Position numbers and translations under genes: made by a program
Assembly (NCBI GenBank): GCA_965240325.2
Contig: OZ251229.1
Span: forward strand, 1,178,001-1,242,000
Direction of reading: 5' to 3'
Source: Rebecca billardiae RCC1528
Lineage: Eukaryota > Haptophyta
DNA: 64,000 nucleotides
Shown: piece by piece, positions 52,183-62,620 of the stretch
How positions within the stretch are numbered: position 1 is the first letter of the stretch
Layout: each line of letters starts with the position of its first letter
The notes under the pieces: generated by a model
What the model saw: only the letters and a program-made list of their open reading frames with translations
Database searches by the model: none
What the model was told of the DNA's origin: nothing

Positions 52183-53170
52183 TATCCCCTTACCGCAGTC
52201 TGCTTCTATACGAAGCAGATTTGGGTGGGCGGCGGCGTGGGAGCGCTGGGCGCGCAGGTAGACGGCGCGAGCGGGCGCGCGCACGCTTGGGGGCATCTTT
52301 GGGACCATACCCATCGATGACCCGAGCCTCGCCGCCACCGCCCTTCCCCTTCTCCCGTGCCACGGCGTCCAGACGGAGTGCCAAACGAGCGTTTGAACAT
52401 GCCACGAAGCAGATTTGGAATGGTGCTCAAACCGCTGCGGAGGTGATCGTCAGGCTGCGGCGTGAGGCTGGGAGGGGTATCATAACGTAATGGATGACGG
52501 TCGTCACCCGTGCGCCGGTCGGTAGGCTGCTATTCAGCGCCCGTAGGCTCGTACGCTGCACCTCGAGCTCAAGATCCCTCACCGTGGGCTCCGCGCGAGT
52601 GACACTGAGCACGAGGAGGGTGTACTTGCGAGGGGTACGCGCGTCGCGCCTGCGATCGACGCCAAGACAAGCGAAGAAGCGATACCACCACTCCCGCGAA
52701 GCGCCTGCCTGACTTGCACTTGGTGTACACACCGCGTGCGGCGCGCCGCAAGGAAGGAGCCCGACCCGTGCCTCAGCGTGTCCCGCGCGGCTGGCTGGTG
52801 GGCACTTTCAGCGTGATCGGTCATGCGAACGCGCGCAGAGTAACGCGCGCAGTATGTACACTGTCTACAATCATCTTTGTCGGTCGCCCACGTGCTTGAA
52901 GCGGCTGCAAGGAGTGCAGCCGGGTGTCGCGGGCCAGTCGAGCGCCCAGCCAGCACGACGGCAGCTCGGCGCCGCCGCGCGTTGCCATCGTGGAGGCGGT
53001 GAAGCTGGAGGTACTAGGCTGGCGGCTGTCTGAGGGTAGCTAGACCATGCCTGGGCACTCTCAAGCCGTGTTCAACGCCCAGACGCGCGTGGGTGGGCCG
53101 CAAAGCGCGCGCAGCGGCCGCCGTCAAATCTGCTTCCATACGAAGCAGATTGAACTGCGGTAAGGGGATA
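52183..53170. mobile_element. ~985-bp TA-flanked inverted-repeat element
   Basis: TATCCCCTTACCGCAGT at 52183-52199 is repeated exactly inverted at 53154-53170. Both ends then continue into a small palindrome CTGCTTC-N5-GAAGCAG with ATTTG (a 5-base indel separates the two arms). If the outermost TA is a target duplication, the element starts TCCCCTTACC, as in Tc1/mariner-type MITEs. A third AGCAGATTTGG lies inside at about 52410. 52427-52732 is open on the minus strand (REWWYRFFACLGVDRRRDAR) but shows no transposase motif. Probably non-autonomous. Confidence 0.75.
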
Positions 53171-54860
53171 TACTTCTCCGGGCCTTGGAGCGTGGGTCAC
53201 GGCCACTGCATGACGTCTGCCGGCCCGGCCGGCGGCCACGCTGGACAGCACGTCTGAATAATCGGCAGGGTCCAGTCCCGATGCTTGAGCGTATGCGTCA
53301 TCGACGACACCTGTAACGTGCGCGACTCGTGCTACAGCCTCGCCCGGGCGAGGTGCCCGGTGCGGCCGGCCTGATGTCGCGCCAGACTGTATGTCGTCTG
53401 CGCCCGTCTGAGGCCTGGCCGCGTCCAGACCATGTATGGCCTTGGCGGCGTGGGCCAAATGCTGCCAGCAACAGTCGGCACGGCGCGGCTGCGCGAGCTC
53501 GCTCGCTGGCGCCTGGCCGGCACCAGGGCGCATCATTCGCAGCCGCATTTCCGGTCGCGCCAGCCGTCAGCTCGCGCCGGCGGGCGTCAGGCCTCAGGCG
53601 AGCCCGCACACGGAGCACAGCCAAGGCCAGGGGCAAGAGCGAGGTGCGCGACCCCGCCGCACGATGCGGCACGGGTGGTGCCACACAAGCCCGAGGACAC
53701 ACCAGCTGATACAGCACGGGCGCTTCGACTGCCTCCGACGCCGAAACCTGACGGATTGGTCAGTGGGCCGGCAGGGCTGCGGAGGCCGGCCGACCAGCAT
53801 ACAGTAGCGTTTGCGCGGCACGGCCGGGGTGGCCGCGGACCGCACCATTCCCCGCCGAGGGATTGGCCCCATTGTGGGCAATGGCCGTCCCTGGGGACGA
53901 TGACCGCCCCCTCCTTGCGGCGTGGCCGTGCTCGGGCGTGCACGGGGCCGCCTCAGGCGCGGCGGCCTCAGGCACGGCGCGTCGTTGCGCGTGGATGTCG
54001 CCCTGCATCGCGTTCCGTCGCGCAGCGGCGTCCGGCCGGGGCACCGCGCGGCGCGGCCCGCGCTGTCACTCGGGCCCGCGGAGACGGCCGGCCCGCAGGT
54101 CTCGTGGGCGCCAGGCCGGGCGCGCCGAGGCGCGCTCGGAAGCGCAGGTCTGGCCCCACGCTTGAGGGCGCGCCGGCGTCGCATAGATCTGCCCTGCCCG
54201 CATGATCACCGGTGGGCTTGCGCGTCATGTGCAATGCTGGAGCCCGCCGCGCGGCGTCACGGCGGATCACGCGCGGCTCGTGCGAGCTTGCTGAGGCCTG
54301 GGCGTTGCGGTGAGGCGCACGTCGCGCGGCTTGTCACGATAGGCCCCGAGGTGCGGCTCGCGGCGCGCCATGGAGCGCGCGTCGGGCCGTCGCAGAGCTC
54401 ACCGCATCCCGCCGGCGGTCAGCGACATCGTGATCGTCCATCCCTGGGCGTGAGGCAACGTGCCCCGGACCAACTCGCGGAAAGGACCCCGGACCGGGTT
54501 GGCGACGACGACGGTTGGTCGGAAATCCGTTACTCGTAGACTCCTGAAGTATCCCGGACTAGTGTAACAGTCGGTCTTACGCAAGACGACCAGCGAACAA
54601 GTTGAAAGTTGGCGCGATGATCTCGACGCGGAGCGCTCGTTGCGCCCACGTGCAGCGCGCGGCGGCGCGCCACCTGCGGCACTCAGGTTACCCGCGTGGG
54701 CTGACCGCGCTCCGCGGCCAGGCTGTAAATCTGTGCATCCCGCCGCCCGACCACGAGCGCAGGACTCCATCGGGACTCCGTCTGCTCGGTGCACGCGGGA
54801 TATGAGACTACCCTGATCCGATTGGGGTTCTGCTGCATGCTGCAGGCGTGCGATGCTCAT
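53171..54860. other. gene-poor stretch
   Basis: No supported gene. 53867-53881 repeats the 15-mer GGCCCCATTGTGGGC found in the U6 upstream region (44051-44065); this may be coincidence. Confidence 0.4.
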
Positions 54861-55660
54861 TCAGACGCGACGGCTACCAGCAGGCTTCATCGCTCCAACT
54901 GCAGCCTGCGCCGCCGCCTTCGCCGCCGCCTTTGCCGTCGCGTTCGCCCCTGCGCTCGCTGCCCCCGACCTCGACGCCGCCAGGCTCGCCGCCGCCCCCG
55001 CCGGCGCCACCGCCGCCGCCCGCTCTCGCCGCCTCGCCTCCTCCCGCATCTCTCGACTCACCCTCTTGAGCATCGCAGCGGCGAGGCCGTTCGGCAGCAC
55101 CCTGCTCCCGCGGTTGGCGTGGAGGCAGCGCGCGACGCGCTCGAGGAAGCGGGTGCCCGCCTTGGGCGTCGCGCCCGCCGCCTGCGGCAGCACCTCCGGC
55201 CGCGCGGCCCGCAGCTCGCGCTGCATCGTCTCGAGCCGCGCGCCGCTCAAGCGCCGCACCGCCTCGAGCGCGCGCGCCGGGCTCGCGAGGAACGCCTGCG
55301 TGCGCACGTGCCGCACGAACCGCTCGTACGGCACGCGCGCGAGCCACGGCATCGCCTGCGGCACCTCCGGCTCGAAGGCCGTGCCGTACTGCACAGTACG
55401 TCAGTACGGCCCCTCCCTCCAAGTCGTCGCACAGCACAGCACGAAGGGCACGCAGCCCGCACCCAGCGCCGAGAGCAGCCGCGGCGCGAGCGCGCGCAGG
55501 GTGGCGCACGCGTGAGCGCGCGCGCCGCCGCGCGCATCCGGTCGGCGTGGCTCTCCCGCGCGCGGCCGAGCGCCGAGCAGTCGGCGCCCACGCGCCACGG
55601 GAGCTCAGGCTGCATGATGATGGGCACGTAGAAGGGCGCCGTGCGGCTTGCGGTGCGCAC
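54861..55660 (-). pseudogene. exostosin-like (GT47) glycosyltransferase, C-terminal part, interrupted
   Basis: Minus-strand pieces: RTAPFYVPIIMQPELPWR (about 55640-55590), ESHADRMRAAARA, LRALAPRLLSALGAGCVPFV (about 55500-55440), then after a stop (TGA at about 55403) GTAFEPEVPQAMPWLARVPY, ARLETMQRELRAARPEVL. 'P-R-L-x-x-A-x-x-x-GCVPxx ... P ... W ... MQxxLR' is the ending of exostosin-family transferases, which build polysaccharide chains in the Golgi. One frame change near 55510 and the in-frame TGA break it. The final 60 residues are Ala-rich. The N-terminal half of the family is not present. Confidence 0.5.
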
Positions 55661-55899
55661 GCGCAGCGGGTGCTGCCGCAGCGCGGCGTGGCCGGCGCGT
55701 CATCGTCGTCCGCGGGGTGTCGTTGCCGCCATGCGACACGCATCGGCCCGAAAGCGCGTGGCGGTTCATTCGTCAGACCGATTTGTGATGACTGCTTGTT
55801 CACAATCTGACACACTCAGAGTCACTCACTAGTCAATACTTATAGTACTCACAGTGACGAATCACCAATGAGTCCAATGACACCACCTCTTGCCGAACA

Positions 55900-56600
55900 C
55901 CCGCCCAGATCGGGTGTTTCGGGTCACACCCACCTACCGCCCGCGAGGGGAACGAGCGCATCCTCGCGGCACTCATCCCACGCCTACGCGCCCTTGCCGA
56001 AGCCAACGCCACCGCGCGCGCCGCCTCGCGCGGCGCGCCACCTGACGGCCGCTCAGCGGTCGCGCGCGCGCGGGCACGAGCACGTGCCGCCGCCGCCGCC
56101 TGCTGGCGTGCGTGAGTGGGCGGAGCTCTTCTCGCGCAAGCGCGTGCACATCACGCTCGCGCGTTGGGCGCGTCCGCCAGCCGTCGGCAGTGTGCAGGCT
56201 CGCGTTCATCCTTCGTGGACGCAGATGGGCGGCGGCGGTGGAGGAGGATGAGCGCACGCGCCCCCTGGCCACTCGGGTGCTACTATGCCGGCAGTGCTTG
56301 TGCCGACGTCTGCGCACCGCCTCTCTCAGCGCAGTGCGCGCGTGCTCCGTGCTGGCCGCTGGGTGGGGCCACGACGACTACGACTGTACGAAGAGCGGTA
56401 CCAGCGCGACCGTGCGCGGCGCGGACGCGCCGCCGCCGGCTGCGCGCGGCCGTGCGCGCGTGCGGCCGAGCGGCCGAGTGCGCGCGGTGGCCAGCCTCTC
56501 GCACGGCACCGCGCAGCGCTCCGGCGCGCACACACCGGCCTGCCCCACCTGCTGCGCGCGAGCTGCGCTGTGGGATTGGACGACACCGGCTGCTGCCAGC
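55900..56600 (+). pseudogene. F-box/RCC1 gene fragment
   Basis: RSRARGHEHVPPPPPAGVRE followed by WAELFSRKRVHITLARWA (about 56056-56165) corresponds to the segment between F-box and first RCC1 repeat of the intact gene (RARARGHERALPAKLPPTVR, WIELLLSRERVHSLACAHA). After a frame change SSFVDADGRRRW matches SAFVDAVGGLHT, and near 56480 RVRAVASLSHGTAQRSGAHT looks like one RCC1 unit. No intact frame remains. Confidence 0.65.
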
Positions 56601-57305
56601 GCCACCGGCCCACTGGTCGCGCGCGAGTGCGCTCGGCTCGAGCGCCGCGCGCGCGCACACCAAGGCACGCTTGGGATGGCCGCTGCCTCGACGCGAGACG
56701 CGCGCGCGCGACCGGCCGCAGCCGCTGCCGCCGTCGGTCTGGTCCCTCAAGGCGGTGCGACCTGCGCACACGTACATGCCTCCTCGCTCAGCCACAGCTC
56801 GTGGCCCGAGTTGATCGCATCCCGCGCCAGGGGGGCGTTCAAGTGTGGGCTGCTCCTCCTGACTTTTAAGGAGGTGACGCTCGCATGCGCGCTAATCGTA
56901 GCCGCGGCAAAGTCAACGAGGAGCAAGCTGCGGGGGGCAGAGCGGAGCACGCCAGCGTTTGGATGCCACGCAAGCAACGCGCCGCCTTCGCACGGCAACT
57001 CGACGGCCGCAGCGCCGCACGCCACGCGCCGGCGCGAGTGGCCAGACTTACGGCCCACGGCATGGGCGTAGCGCCGCTTGAAGTCGACTCTCACTCCGGA
57101 TGCACAAGCTGGCACAAGTCCGGGAGGAGTTCAGCGGGCGCGGCGTCCGCGCTGCAGCACGCCGCGCGCGCGCACGAGTGAAAACCGCTTCAGCGCGAGC
57201 GGGGCACCGGGCGCCGGGACCGCCCTCGCCGAATTTGGGCAGAGGGAGCGCGCGTGTACCGGCAAGCGGTCGAGTGGGGCGATTCGGCGCGCTGCTCAAG
57301 CCCGC
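56601..57305. other. 5' region of the Sel1/F-box/RCC1 gene
   Basis: No independent gene is supported. The frame of the downstream gene is open from 57078, but the first ATG before the repeats is at 57306. Confidence 0.4.
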
Positions 57306-60300
57306 ATGGACATGCTGTATGAACGAGGCGAGGGCGTGCCGCAGGATTGGGCCGAGGGCGCCGAGGCGGTGCGCTGGTACCGGCTGGCGGCCGAGCAGGG
57401 CGACGCAGCTGCGCAGAACAACCTGGGCGTGCGCTACGAGCAAGGCGAGGGCGTGCCGCAGGACCGGGCCGAGGCGGTGCGCTGGTACCGGCTGGCGGCC
57501 GAGCAGGGTTGCGCAGATGCGCAGAACAACCTGGGCGTGCGCTACGAACGAGGCGAGGGCGTGCCGCAGGACTGGGCAGAGGCGGCGCGCTTCTACCGGC
57601 TGGGGGCCGAGCAGGGCGACGCAGCTGCGCAGAACAACCTGGGCGTGCGCTACGAACGAGGCGAGGGCGTGCTGCAGGACTGGGCAGAGGCGGCGCGCTG
57701 GTACCGGCTGGCGGCCGAGCAGGGCTACGCAGCTGCGCAGACCAACCTCGGCTGGCTTTGCGCACGAGGCGAGGGCGTGCAGCAGGACTGGGCCAAGGCG
57801 GTGCGCTGGTACCAGCTGGCGGCTGAGCAGGGGTACGCAGCTGCGCAGAACAACCTGGGCGTGCGCTACGAACGAGGCGAGGGCGTGCAGCACGACTGGG
57901 CCAAGGCGGTGCACTTGTATCGGCAGGCGGCCGAGCAGGGGTACGCAGCTGCGCAGAACAACCTGGGCGAGCTCTACGAGCGAGGCGAGGGCGTGCCGCA
58001 GGATATGGCCGAGGCGGTGCGCTGGTACCGGCTGGCGGCCGAGCAGGGCGAGGCAGCTGCGCAGAACTACCTGGGCGAGCTCTACAAGCGAGGCAAGGGC
58101 GTGCCGCAGGACATGGCCGAGGCGGTGCGCTGGTACCAGCAGGCGGCAGAGCAGGGGTACGCAGCTGCGCAGGCCAACCTGGGCTGGCATTACGCACAAG
58201 GCGAGGGCGTGCAGCTGGACTGGGCAGAGGCGATGCGCTGGTCCCGGCTGGCGGCCGAGCAGGGCGAGGCGTGTGCACAGATCAACCTGGGCCTGCTCTA
58301 CGCACGAGGCAAGGGCGTGCCGCAGGACATGGCCGAGGCGGTGCGCTGGTACCGGCTGGCGGCCGAGCAGGGCCACGCAGCTGCGCAGAACAACCTGGGC
58401 AAGCTCTACGCACGAGGGAAGGGCGTGCCGCAGGACTGGGCCGAGGCGGTGCGCTGGTACCGGCTGGCGGCCGAGCAGGGCCACGCAGCTGCGCAGAACA
58501 ACCTGGGCAAGCTCTACGCACGAGGGAAGGGCGCGCCGCACGACTCGGCTGAGGCAGTGCGCTTGTTGCAGTTGGCGGCTGAGCAGGGCGAAGCAGTTGC
58601 GCAGTACAACCTTGGCATGCGCTACGAACGAGCCGAGGGCGTGCCGCAGGACTGGGCAGAGGCGGTGCGCTGGTACCGGCTGGCGGCAGAGCAGGGCCAC
58701 ACAGCTGCACAGAAGCATCTGGGCGAGCTCTACGAACGTGGCGAGGGCGTGCAGCAGGACTGGGCCGAGGCGGTGCGCTGGTACCGGCTGGCGGCCGAGC
58801 AGGGCGAAGCAGCTGCTCAGCACCACCTGGGCTGGCTCTACGCACGAGGCGAGGGCGTGCAGCAGGACATGGCCGAGGCGGTGCGCTGGTACCGGCTGAC
58901 GGCCGAGCAGGGCGACGCAGCTGCGCAGAACTACCTGGGCGAGCTCTACGAGCGAGGCGAGGGCGTGCCGCAGGATATGGCCGAGGCGGTGCGCTGGTAC
59001 CAGCTGGCGGCCGAGCAGGGCGACGCAGCTGCGCAGAACAACCTGGGCGTGCGCTACGAACGCGGCGAGGGCGTGCCGCAGGACTGGGCCGAGGCGGTGC
59101 GCTGGTTCAGGCTGGCTGCCGAGAAGGGCGACGCAGCTGCGCAGAACTACCTGGGCGAGCTCTACGAGCGAGGCGTGGGCGTGCAGCAGGATATGGCCGA
59201 GGCGGTGCGCTGGTACCGGCTGGCGGCCGAGCAGGGCGACGCAGCTGCGCAGAACAACCTGGGCGTGCTCTACGCACGAGGCGAGGGCGTGCAGCAGGAC
59301 ATGGCCGAGGCGGTGCGCTGGTACCAGCTGGCGGCCGAGCAGGGTTGCGCAGTTGCGCAGAACAACCTGGGCGTGCGCTACAAGCGAGGCGAGGGCGTGC
59401 CGCACGACTGGGCCAAGGCGGCGCACTGGTACCGGCAGGCGGCCGAGCAGGGCGACGCAGATGCGCAGAACAACCTGGGCGTGCGCTACGAGCGAGGCGA
59501 GGGCGTGCCGCAGGACATGGCCGAGGCGGTTCGCTGGTACCGGCTGGCGGCCGAGCAGGGTGAAGCAGCTGCTCAGCACCACCTGGGCTGGCTCTACGCA
59601 CGAGGCGAGGGCGTGCAGCTGGATTGTGCAGAGGCGGTTCGAATGTACCGGCTGGCGGCAGAGCAGGGCTACGCGCTTGCGCAGAACAACCTGGGCTGGC
59701 TTTGCGAACGTGGAATGCTGACGCACGTGCGCGAGGCTGCTCCGCCGTGCTCTCTTGCGACCTCGTCGTCGCCGCCGCTGCTCGCGCTTCTGCCAGTGGA
59801 GCTGGTGGACCGCATCGTCAGCCATCTCGACGACACGGACGACCTCGCCGCCGCCAGCGCTACCTCGCGCATCTTCCGCGGCGCGCCACCCGCCGGCCAC
59901 TCACCCATCGAGCGCGCTCTGCGCGAGCGCGCACGCGCGCGCGGCCACGAGCGCGCGCTCCCGGCCAAACTCCCGCCCACCGTGCGCACGTGGATCGAGT
60001 TGCTGCTTTCGCGCGAGCGCGTGCACTCGCTGGCATGCGCGCACGCGAGCCCGATCGCGTGCGGCAGCAATTTCAGCGCATTCGTGGACGCTGTCGGTGG
60101 GCTGCACACGTGCGGTGAGGCGGCCGAGTTGGACGAGTACGGCGAGCCGACTGAAGTACCGCCGGCGCTGGGCCATGAGGCTGCGCGCGCGCTCGTGCCG
60201 ACGCGCGTGCTCTCGCTCTCCGCGGTGCGCGTGGTCGCGGTGGCCGCTGGCTTCTACCACCTGCTCGCGCTGAGCGAGGCCGGTGCCGTGTACGGCTGCG

Positions 60301-61223
60301 GCGACGACGAGTGCGGACAGCTCGGGCTGGGTTACGGTCTCCTGGAGCCAGGACCGACAGCGTTCGCGCAAGTTTGGACGCTCGCTGACGAGCACGTCGT
60401 CTGCATTGCGGCAGGCGAGGAGCACAGCCTCGCGCTCACCGCAGCTGGCTGTGCGTACAGCTGGGGCAACAACACGTGCGGCGAGCTCGGCCACGGCGAC
60501 ACGACGTGTCGATGGGAAGCGACGCGCATCGAGTCGCTGGACGGCGTGCGCGTGGGTGGGGTGACGGCATGGGCCCAGCACACGCTGCTGCTTTCGACCG
60601 GTGGGGCCGTGTACTCGTGCGGCTCTGGCTCCGATGGCCAGCTCGGCTACGGCGGTGGCCAGCTCAGCTTCGGCGGCCAGCAATGTCAGCTCACGCCGAA
60701 GCGCATCGAGGCGCTCGCTGGCGTGCGCGCGCTGCACGTGAGCGCGGGCCGTGCGCACAGCCTGGTGGTGAGCGCGGGCGGCGTGCGCTCGTTTGGCGCG
60801 GGGGTCAACGGGGAGCTTGGGCACGGCGATGGGGCTGACAGCGCTGTGCCCGCGCGCATCGAGGCCCTTGCAGGCGTGCGTGCCGTGCGTGCGTACGCTG
60901 GCTACGGCAGCAGCGCTGTGCTGGGTGCGGACGGCAGCGTGCACGCGTTCGGGGACAGCTCGTCCGGCATGCTGGGCACCGGGCGCACGGATGAAGGTGA
61001 GCTGGTGCCTGCACGTGTGGCCGCCCTGGCGCACACGCGAGTGGTGCGCTGCGCCATGGGCGGAAGCCACTCGCTGTTTGAGACGGCCGGCGGAGGCGTG
61101 TACGCGTGTGGAGAGCTGTCAGCCGCGCTCGGCCTTGGCCGCGGCAGGGCTGTCGACGCCGAGCCGAGCCACGTGGCCACGCCTGCATTGGTCGGGTCCC
61201 TGCGGACCGCGTTCCGCCGCTGA
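57306..61223 (+). CDS. Sel1-repeat / F-box / RCC1-repeat fusion protein
   Basis: 1305 aa from the ATG at 57306 (MDMLYERGEGVPQDW) to TGA at 61221-61223, one uninterrupted frame. Residues about 1-800 are 22 Sel1-like repeats of exactly 36 aa (AEAVRWYRLAAEQGDAAAQN-NLGVRYERGEGVPQD), which form helical scaffolds. Residues about 823-858 are an F-box (LLALLPVELVDRIVSHLDDT, DDLAAASATSRIF), which in other proteins binds Skp1 of SCF ubiquitin ligases. Residues about 910-1300 are seven RCC1-type repeats (for example VVAVAAGFYHLLALSEAGAV-YGCGDDECGQLG), enough for a complete seven-bladed propeller. By analogy a substrate-recognition subunit of a ubiquitin ligase; substrate unknown. Two decayed relatives of the F-box/RCC1 half are in this window (18400-19925, 55900-56600). 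Long antisense frames across the repeats are artefacts of the 108-bp period. Confidence 0.9.
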   Translation: MDMLYERGEGVPQDWAEGAEAVRWYRLAAEQGDAAAQNNLGVRYEQGEGVPQDRAEAVRWYRLAAEQGCADAQNNLGVRYERGEGVPQDWAEAARFYRLGAEQGDAAAQNNLGVRYERGEGVLQDWAEAARWYRLAAEQGYAAAQTNLGWLCARGEGVQQDWAKAVRWYQLAAEQGYAAAQNNLGVRYERGEGVQHDWAKAVHLYRQAAEQGYAAAQNNLGELYERGEGVPQDMAEAVRWYRLAAEQGEAAAQNYLGELYKRGKGVPQDMAEAVRWYQQAAEQGYAAAQANLGWHYAQGEGVQLDWAEAMRWSRLAAEQGEACAQINLGLLYARGKGVPQDMAEAVRWYRLAAEQGHAAAQNNLGKLYARGKGVPQDWAEAVRWYRLAAEQGHAAAQNNLGKLYARGKGAPHDSAEAVRLLQLAAEQGEAVAQYNLGMRYERAEGVPQDWAEAVRWYRLAAEQGHTAAQKHLGELYERGEGVQQDWAEAVRWYRLAAEQGEAAAQHHLGWLYARGEGVQQDMAEAVRWYRLTAEQGDAAAQNYLGELYERGEGVPQDMAEAVRWYQLAAEQGDAAAQNNLGVRYERGEGVPQDWAEAVRWFRLAAEKGDAAAQNYLGELYERGVGVQQDMAEAVRWYRLAAEQGDAAAQNNLGVLYARGEGVQQDMAEAVRWYQLAAEQGCAVAQNNLGVRYKRGEGVPHDWAKAAHWYRQAAEQGDADAQNNLGVRYERGEGVPQDMAEAVRWYRLAAEQGEAAAQHHLGWLYARGEGVQLDCAEAVRMYRLAAEQGYALAQNNLGWLCERGMLTHVREAAPPCSLATSSSPPLLALLPVELVDRIVSHLDDTDDLAAASATSRIFRGAPPAGHSPIERALRERARARGHERALPAKLPPTVRTWIELLLSRERVHSLACAHASPIACGSNFSAFVDAVGGLHTCGEAAELDEYGEPTEVPPALGHEAARALVPTRVLSLSAVRVVAVAAGFYHLLALSEAGAVYGCGDDECGQLGLGYGLLEPGPTAFAQVWTLADEHVVCIAAGEEHSLALTAAGCAYSWGNNTCGELGHGDTTCRWEATRIESLDGVRVGGVTAWAQHTLLLSTGGAVYSCGSGSDGQLGYGGGQLSFGGQQCQLTPKRIEALAGVRALHVSAGRAHSLVVSAGGVRSFGAGVNGELGHGDGADSAVPARIEALAGVRAVRAYAGYGSSAVLGADGSVHAFGDSSSGMLGTGRTDEGELVPARVAALAHTRVVRCAMGGSHSLFETAGGGVYACGELSAALGLGRGRAVDAEPSHVATPALVGSLRTAFRR
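57336..59715 (+). repeat. 22 tandem 108-bp Sel1-coding repeats
   Basis: The landmark GCCGAGCAGGG recurs every 108 bp from 57390 to 59658 without a single length change. Adjacent units differ mainly at a few positions, pointing to ongoing homogenisation. Confidence 0.95.
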
Positions 61224-61299
61224 GCAGCAGCCTTGCTGCCATCCGCACGGCTCTGCACAGCGCTTCGGAGCGGCCATTGGCTGCTGCTATTGCGCAATG

Positions 61300-62620
61300 A
61301 TATACATATATATATATGATCGGCTACGCCGATCTTCGGGTAGTGAACAACGAAGTTGATGGCGCACGGCCCTGGTAGTTGTCGCGTTCTTCACCGCCAA
61401 TCACTACGATGCGCGCGCCCGGCGCCGCGGCGCGTCCGGCCGTGCAGGAGGCGCGGGCGCGAGTAATCGACTCGATCGACGGCCTCGGGGGGCTGGGCCG
61501 TGTCGAACTCGACGCGCAGCAGCCGCAGCGCCTCCGCCCGGTGCGCTTCGGGCAGCCCTGCTGTGGCCGCGCGCAGTCCGCGGAGATCGCGCTCGGCAGC
61601 TCGCCCGTCAGCCTCGCACAGCCTCGCGCGCTCGGCAGGATCGGCGCAGCGTCGGACAAGCTCGCGCAGCTCGTCCTCGGCGTCGGCGGGGAAGAGCGTC
61701 GCGAGCAGCCGCGGCTCGAGCCTGTCTACGATGTCCCGCAGCCGCAGCAGCCGCTCCTTGCACGCCCTCGGCGTCTTCCCCTCGAATGCGGGCCACGCGC
61801 GCTGCGAGGTCGCGTGCAGCACGTGCGCATACTGCGACTGCAGCAGGCCAATGTCCCGCGGCTCGAGCCTGTCTACGATGTCCCGCAGCCGCAGCAGCCG
61901 CTCCTTGCACGCCCTCGGCGTCTTCCTCTCGAATGCGGGCCACGCGCGCTGCGAGGTCGCGCCTGCAGCACGTGCGCCGATCGATACTGCGACTGCAGCA
62001 GGCCAATCGGACAATGTCCTTCCTGCTCGATCGTCCACGACGAGTCGTGTAGAAGCGCAGGACGTGCTGGTCGTGCATGGTGCGCAGCGCGGTGTGCAAG
62101 CGCGCGAACGCGCGCTCGGGCGAGTCCTCCGGCAAGAGCTCGTCCTGCGGCTCGGTGCCCGGCTGCCGCTCTCCCTGCCTGCGCGCCGCCGCACGCCGCG
62201 CGGACAGACAGCAGCGTCGCCATCACAGCCGGTGGGCAACAGCTGCCGGCTGGGTCGGATGCGGCTGAGCAGTGGAAGCCAGGCGAAGCGTCGTCGCGGG
62301 CGAAGCTGCGCTGGGTGATGCAGCTCGGGTCAGTGGGCAAGTCGCACCCCGCCGTCGGTCGCCTCCACGCCCCAGGCTCGCTCGAGGTCGAGTCACCTGC
62401 GCGGCGCGGCGTCCGATGGCCGTGTAGTCACGTACAAACAATTCGTCGGCGGGCGTGACGCCGCGGGCCGGGCGTGGCGGGGTGTACACTTTGGGCCGAA
62501 GACGCATGGCAGGGCGGGGCGCGCGGGGTGAGCGAGGCACGAATGCGATGCCGACGGCTGTTGGGACCCGCCGCAGCTGCAGTGCGCGCACCTGCGCTGA
62601 GTCGCGCGCACCGGCACGCA
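61300..62620. repeat. segmental duplication, arm 2
   Basis: Counterpart of 32814-33950, in the same orientation, better preserved. It starts with (TA)n and the palindrome GATCGGCTACGCCGATC (61318-61334; the same palindrome is at 32824-32840), 95 bp after the stop of the fusion gene. Confidence 0.85.
61391..62239 (-). CDS. unknown helical protein with a 49-aa internal duplication, start not found
   Basis: The frame ends at 61391 and is open for 282 codons; there is no ATG at its head. Only the part up to about 62010 looks like protein. It contains ATSQRAWPAFEGKTPRACKE-RLLRLRDIVDRLEPR twice, 49 aa (147 bp) apart, then LVRRCADPAERARLCEADGR, AEALRLLRVEFDTAQPPEAV and DYSRPRLLHG. Upstream, around 62030-62130, a different frame encodes SPERAFARLHTALRTMHDQH-VLRFYTTRR, which probably belongs to the same protein, so a frameshift or intron lies near 62020. 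Mostly charged alpha-helix; family unknown. A decayed paralogue is at 32900-33250. Confidence 0.5.
   Translation of the reverse strand: MPTGCDGDAAVCPRGVRRRAGRESGSRAPSRRTSSCRRTRPSARSRACTPRCAPCTTSTSCASTRLVVDDRAGRTLSDWPAAVAVSIGARAAGATSQRAWPAFERKTPRACKERLLRLRDIVDRLEPRDIGLLQSQYAHVLHATSQRAWPAFEGKTPRACKERLLRLRDIVDRLEPRLLATLFPADAEDELRELVRRCADPAERARLCEADGRAAERDLRGLRAATAGLPEAHRAEALRLLRVEFDTAQPPEAVDRVDYSRPRLLHGRTRRGAGRAHRSDWR

Noticed and set aside
57048-59900. 950-codon open frame on the minus strand across the Sel1 repeats
   Set aside because: It exists because each 108-bp unit lacks antisense stops in that frame. The plus-strand frame has a clear family and continues into F-box and RCC1 domains.
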